64,000 bases of DNA from Chalara sp. BL73 (lineage: Eukaryota > Ascomycota > Leotiomycetes > Helotiales). The stretch lies in contig CAKJVC010000107.1 of assembly GCA_918026815.1 (NCBI GenBank), positions 434,001-498,000 on the forward strand, given 5' to 3'. This document shows, in pieces, positions 58,919-64,000 of this stretch (position 1 is the first letter of the stretch; each line of letters begins with the position of its first letter). The notes beneath the pieces are model-generated. The model searched no databases. It was not told the DNA's origin and was given only the letters and a program-made list of their open reading frames with translations. Both the position numbers and the translations under genes were made by a program.

Positions 58919-61342
58919 TATATTAATAAGGAACTGAGCGTAAGTCTGAAGAGCTGTAGAGATATCAGTATAGATCGGCTTTTGGATGAGTGTCAACAGA
59001 TGTGGCCAACTTACCAGCTTCAAAAGAATTCTGCATATGATAACAACAGCAATAGTAGCCGATATACAGTACTGGAATTTAATGGAGTGTGACGCAGTCA
59101 AAAAATGGAAGGTTGAAGCATACTTGCGAAAAATTGATCAAAGTCAGAGACAATCTCTATGGAAGGCACGAAAGGCCTACACATATCGTGACTTACTAGG
59201 TCAAGCAATCTCTGAACACTCTCTGTCCTGCCTCCTGCCTTGAGAGAGCAAAGCCATTCATTCTGATTGAAGAACACGCTAATTTCTGAATTATAGTTAG
59301 AACAGACAGTTTGGGCCTTCTAGAAAACAGAAAGATATAGAAAATAAGATAGCTAGAATAAGAAAATTGATCCTCGATGCTCAAATCATATATGGATACT
59401 AGAAAAGTGGCTAGCTCGAACACATCCTGGAGGATCTCAACTCTCGAAAGCAAATTTGCAGATCAGCCATGATAGAGACCGAAGAGGGAGAAGGGGAGAA
59501 GATGGGAGTAAATTCGACTACTCTTCATCTCAGGTTCTAAGCATTTAATCGGGCTTCCAGTTCCCCCAACCGCGGCTAGTCGTTAGTTTTGTTGCACAGC
59601 GCGGAATATGACCATTCGTACTCATTTGTAACACCAAACATCGCCATAAGTCGCACATGAAATTCGAGAACGAACCAATGAATCCTCTGGCAATAGGAGA
59701 TCCTAATATTTGTCGCATATCGCTTTAGACGTGTGAATCGCTTCCTCTGTTAAGTACCTCGGCCTAGACTCTATCGAATATGGCCTCTCAGGCAGCAATA
59801 CATTTAAACCCCACCATCCATCTACCAACGATGTTTCCCGAGGCCTTTCCTCACATTTTTGGTTTGCATGACGCAAAAGAAAAGAGGACGAGCGAATATT
59901 CTCGGCCAGACACCTGATGCCTGCTTAACTCCGCTAGCATATCTCAACAACGTGTTCCGTTATTATTTGGGGGCCCAACGTTACGATGCTTCCTAGACGG
60001 CAACTTCCACGAACAAAGCCATGCACCTACCAATAAACCATCTCCAAAACCTCATTTTACAATTTTTTGTTGCGCATCGCAAAAAGGTGAGTGAATATCT
60101 GACCAAAAATCTCGCACATCCGTACCCCAGTCCCCGCTTCATCCATTCATCTCGTCTCTTCGGCTCCCCCGCAATCCTTGGCTGACATCAGAAATGCTCA
60201 CCTGCTCACCAATGAACATGTCTCAGAAAACAGTTGTCGAATTAATGTTGCACATTGTAGGTAGTCAGGCATTGAATCTTTTTTGTTGACTCCCCAAGAA
60301 GGCCCAACTAAGCTAAGTCGTGTCCTGAGCATAAAAATCCCTCATCACAGTGAAAAACACCCTGCAGAGAGTATGGATGCGCATGGGTCAAAAGTGCATG
60401 AGTCGAGAATAACTCATCCTAGCAATGGTACGCGCCAAACTGGTAGAGTCTCTAATGGTCAACTAAGATACTCAAAACATGGTTAGGATTCCCCTAGATC
60501 GAAAAGAGAGGACACATGAGCCTCAGGGACAAAAACTTCACCCTAAGAACGAAGATGCTCAAGGGAAATCTCGATGGGTTTCATGACTTGCACGCCGCCC
60601 ACGGTAATCGGTGCCCTTTGCATCCTAACCCATACATATATGATAACCAAAACTATCCTGATCCCTTAGGCCAGGCCTACATACCCCATGCAGGAGCCGT
60701 GCCGGCTCAAGAACCGAGGCTTATTTTTGAGGAGATGTGTATTGAGTTTTGAATAGTAGAAAGCGAACTGATCATGTTTTGATGATTAAGGTAAGATATT
60801 GGTCGAGACGAAAAGGCGAGGCGGGCAACGAGAATCAAGGACTTTTTTTTAGGTTCCCAGCTAGCCTAGCTTGTGGGTGGTTGAAAAAAATGGCAAGATC
60901 AAAATGACGGAGGCGAACTTGCAAGATAGTGTCATTTTCTATCTGACCTTCATTTAGTCCTGCGCCTTCCGCGGTTGCTTGCCCTTGAGAATGCAAGATT
61001 GGAGAAAGATAGTAATCCTGAAGCAGAAAGCCGACATATTTCATTCCATACCCACCTTTTGAGATGGTAGCCCAGCAGAACACAACAGAGGCTGTTATTT
61101 TCCATAATGTACCTTATTGATACTTCTTACATCTATCAGTGTGCTTTATATATCATACATACAATAACAAGCTGTTATCATGATAGCCATGAGGTATGGA
61201 GTGATTCAGTCCTGCTATCTCCAAATATCCCCGCTGACCCCAATAATGGTAGACTTACACTTGAGCCGAGGCTCCCTGACCGTCCACATTGGCCCCATGA
61301 AAACCGGAACATTACCATATATCATCATCGTAAAAACTTCGA
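58919..61342. other. Gene-free region
   Basis: About 2.4 kb with no supportable gene; it includes the promoter of the phospholipase-like gene on its left. Short frames near 60283-60752 and 61107-61493 lack motifs; the latter overlaps the F-box gene antisense. Confidence 0.45.
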
Positions 61343-63640
61343 TTACCACGCATACCCATCATCTGCATCATCGTCGCCATTCCAGTCTCCATCACCAGGC
61401 GCTTCTTCATCCAAGAAATCAGCTTCTGTGACTACATTCTCTGTGGGCCTTAGATTGTCAATTCGGACCTTGACTATCTCGCACATGCCTTGAATGAATT
61501 CTTTCGCCTTCCCTTGGCTCTTCAATTTTTGCACTAGTGGAATATCATCGGAATCCTCGCCTGTAGAAGAACTTTCTGGAGGAGTATCAGCGCCATCTCT
61601 TCCGGCCGTCATTTGTAGAGTCGCTAGCTCCCGTGCCATCCGATTCTGTCGTTTTCTCTCACGATCAGATGTTTCTTGCTGAGTATGAAGTTCTGCTTCA
61701 TCATCTGAGGAATCGTCAGGGCTCTCAGCATATTTGCCTGTTTGCGCTTGGCGAGTAGTCGTTCGTGCGGAACGTCGTGAACTAGATGCTCCGAGGAGTT
61801 GCTTATTGACGAGTGAAGTTCTCACAGGAAGGGAAAGCGCTACTGATGCATTTTCAGTTGTCGGTAAAGACGCTTTCGACACTAAGCCGGGATTTGTGTA
61901 CTGTTCATCGAAACTATGGGCGTTTTTCAACATAACTTGGGTCTTCGGTGGCAAGGGAGGCGGCTGCAAAGATACAATCGGTTTGGGTGGAGCAGAAACC
62001 CTCTTGAACACGCGATCAAGAGAGCCAATCCATTTATCTCGGAAAGAAGCTCGATCCCGCCATGCAATATTCAATATCGCCTGGATTGTGAGGTAGCGAA
62101 GGTCAAGTAGACTTGATGCACTGTCAAGAATGCTTTGGAAAAACATCTCAGCGGCTTCAGTATCCCAGTGGCGCAATTGAATTAACTCAATGGTTTGTAG
62201 TGTTGATGGCCAGACAGGAATCTGATCAGGCAACAATAATTTGTCGTACTCTGGTTTCGAGTCGCTGTAGAAAGAGTGTACATTGTAGTAAGTCAAATTG
62301 ACCCGAAGAACCTTTAGCTTAGGACACGCGCTACCTAACGATGGGAGAAATGACAGGCTTAGTGATATGTTGTGGTTAAGAGTTAGACATCGTAGCTGGC
62401 TCCCGTGCGTCAAAAGAAATGATGTAAGATCTTCTGAAGTAACCTCCCAGCAGTTGATGAGCTCAAGGTTTCGAAGACTTGTGGGAAGCAGCGGCAACAA
62501 AGTAGAATTGACAAGTGTTGACGACTCAAAGATCAGATGCTCCAGGTTGGCAAGAACTGATAAAGAATGTGCCAACATCTCCTCATGTTTTGGAGGATCC
62601 TCAGCTCCTTTCTTGATTTCTGGAATTTGGAAATTGACAAATGCTATCTTTCGAAGACTAGAAAACGAGGGCTTGAGGTGTACCTCCAGTAAGGATTCAA
62701 TCGGATGCTGCTTCCCAGCCAACCTGGAGGACCACCGCCAGCTTCTCAATTTGCAAACATTAGTTTTATCACCACGGGTGGCATCCGCATCCGGATCGAC
62801 GAACTCTAATGCCTCGAACAACGCATCTGGATAGCTCCACTTAATAGGTGCTTCAAGTTCCCTATATGGAGACATGTCCATTTGGTGATAAAATTCCAGA
62901 TCCACCAATCTAGGTAGATCTTTCACCAAGCTAAACAGATCAAGTTGGCCACGCCCCTGTAAACTATAGGCAGCAACCTGTCCAACATCAATCCTAAGTG
63001 ACTGAACTTTCTGTCTATACTTGAATGCCAACATCGTAGGGTCCGTCATCAACAAATCGACCAACATGTGTGCCTTATCCATTGGGACAAGAGGTGGCGT
63101 TTGATATAAGATCGTGAACGCAGGCTCCGCAAATGCCTTGCATAAGCGTGCTATTTTGAGTAACCATCTGGCAGAAGGAAGAGATTGAAATGTCCTATCG
63201 TCGTAAAGCGGATATGTAGCGTAACGGAAGATATCGACAAGGATCTGGTATGGGAGATTATGCCATGGCGGAACAGTACTGGAGGTTTGGATTATATCTT
63301 CGAATCGCTTAGTGGGTATCTTTCGAGGAGATCTGTCTGATTGTCTGCGCTTTTTCAGAGCAGGCGCATCTTTGCTCGAGTTGATGGATGATGAGTGTCC
63401 GTGGCGCCTCTTATGTTGATGCAAACGAGGAGATTGGGCTTGAAGGTTTCTACCTCTGCGTGAGTGGTTAGGAGAGTTGGCCAATCTATCATCGTCTGCC
63501 TCTTCGGCAAAATCCTCGTCTTCGTCAGTATCTGGCTCTGCGTAGGATATGGTAGGTTTGGATCGAGTCGTGCGAGGTTGTGTATAATTGCGCAAGGCCC
63601 TCCGTCGTCCAACCACGGAAGCCATATTGACCGGTACCAT
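61343..63640 (-). CDS. F-box / leucine-rich-repeat-like protein
   Basis: Single-exon gene of 765 residues from the ATG at 63640; the methionine in MASVVGRRRALRNY six codons later is an alternative start. Likely a substrate adaptor of an SCF ubiquitin ligase. A basic, acidic and Ser-rich N-terminal tail (DEDEDFAEEADDD, then KKRRQSDRSPRKIPTKRFED) leads to the F-box at about residues 125-175: WHNLPYQILVDIFRYATYPL through WLLKIARLCKAFAEPAF. Leucine-rich segments follow, e.g. VQSLRIDVGQVAAYSLQGRG, LEHLIFESSTLVNSTLLPLL, LRNLELINCWEVTSEDLTSF, LRCLTLNHNISLSLSFLP, LKVLRVNLTYYNVHSF and LQTIELIQLRHWDTEAAEMF. The tail is charged with a nuclear-type basic patch (RERKRQNRMARELATLQMTA). The target is unknown. 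Confidence 0.9.
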   Translation of the reverse strand: MVPVNMASVVGRRRALRNYTQPRTTRSKPTISYAEPDTDEDEDFAEEADDDRLANSPNHSRRGRNLQAQSPRLHQHKRRHGHSSSINSSKDAPALKKRRQSDRSPRKIPTKRFEDIIQTSSTVPPWHNLPYQILVDIFRYATYPLYDDRTFQSLPSARWLLKIARLCKAFAEPAFTILYQTPPLVPMDKAHMLVDLLMTDPTMLAFKYRQKVQSLRIDVGQVAAYSLQGRGQLDLFSLVKDLPRLVDLEFYHQMDMSPYRELEAPIKWSYPDALFEALEFVDPDADATRGDKTNVCKLRSWRWSSRLAGKQHPIESLLEVHLKPSFSSLRKIAFVNFQIPEIKKGAEDPPKHEEMLAHSLSVLANLEHLIFESSTLVNSTLLPLLPTSLRNLELINCWEVTSEDLTSFLLTHGSQLRCLTLNHNISLSLSFLPSLGSACPKLKVLRVNLTYYNVHSFYSDSKPEYDKLLLPDQIPVWPSTLQTIELIQLRHWDTEAAEMFFQSILDSASSLLDLRYLTIQAILNIAWRDRASFRDKWIGSLDRVFKRVSAPPKPIVSLQPPPLPPKTQVMLKNAHSFDEQYTNPGLVSKASLPTTENASVALSLPVRTSLVNKQLLGASSSRRSARTTTRQAQTGKYAESPDDSSDDEAELHTQQETSDRERKRQNRMARELATLQMTAGRDGADTPPESSSTGEDSDDIPLVQKLKSQGKAKEFIQGMCEIVKVRIDNLRPTENVVTEADFLDEEAPGDGDWNGDDDADDGYAW

Positions 63641-64000
63641 TCGCCAATAAAATTGGCACTATTACGATGACTATGGCCTGCTGGAGAAGCTCGAGTAATT
63701 CCAGTAGATGCGATCATGAGAAGATGGCGTTGAAGGTCAGAAAGAGCAGGTTGAATATATAGTTTTGGAGGGGGGATAAGATTCCGAGAATGATGCACTC
63801 GAGTCCACTTTGCGCCAAGACCATACAAGGATTAGCCGCCTAGCGTATGTCGCCTAGTCACGTGATAAATTCTTGGCTTGGCTGCAACATAACATAAATA
63901 AAACTCCCAAGCAAACTTAACTTATTTCCAATGCCTCGATGCAGACAGCAACGGCAACTCTCTAATGGCTGAGCGTCAATAAATCAGACAAGAGGCACTG
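63641..64000. other. Region upstream of the F-box gene
   Basis: No gene seen; promoter of the F-box gene. A CACGTG-type E-box (GTCACGTGAT) lies at about 63858-63867. Confidence 0.5.

Overview
The window looks like nuclear DNA of a filamentous ascomycete. Genes are split by short GT-AG introns (mostly 44-120 nt) with CTAAC/CTGAC-type branch sites close to the acceptor, and the gene set is typical of Pezizomycotina: a HET-domain gene, fungal amidohydrolase and beta-lactamase-like genes, HSF1, an SNT1-like SANT protein, RAD14, PHO88, RFC3, deoxyhypusine synthase and CWC27. Moderate GC content and long AT-richer intergenic stretches would suit a Leotiomycetes genome (Helotiales), but that placement is inference. 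I found no CRISPR array, phage, rRNA or convincing tRNA. All exon joins were made by eye from splice signals and reading-frame continuity.

Left part (1-16.4 kb): a HET gene cut by the window edge; RAD14 and PHO88 transcribed divergently; a large membrane-anchored amidohydrolase built as a tandem duplication; a two-domain dimeric alpha/beta-barrel protein; a decayed ankyrin gene; a short unrecognised gene; a secreted parallel beta-helix protein; and a seven-exon beta-lactamase-like serine hydrolase.

Middle (16.4-41.7 kb): a gene-poor block ending in a small secreted protein with a TATA box; a six-exon C2H2 zinc-finger gene; RFC3; a possible small spliced gene; a gene-free stretch; then SNT1 (over 6 kb) divergent from deoxyhypusine synthase. 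After that come two unrecognised reading frames that may be parts of one partly decayed gene.

Right part (41.7-64 kb): about 6.7 kb with no supported gene, containing a sharp palindrome; HSF1; the spliceosomal cyclophilin CWC27; an F-box relic broken by a frameshift; a secreted protein combining a zinc phospholipase C-like domain with an FG-GAP-like C-terminus, whose exons do not join in frame at one point; and an F-box/leucine-rich protein.

There is no operon-like system here. Housekeeping genes (DNA repair, replication clamp loading, translation-factor modification, heat shock, splicing, chromatin) alternate with fast-evolving secreted or recognition-type genes and their relics. The most unusual items are the tandem amidohydrolase with a metal-site-less second half, the phospholipase/FG-GAP protein with its frame break, and the pseudogene relics.
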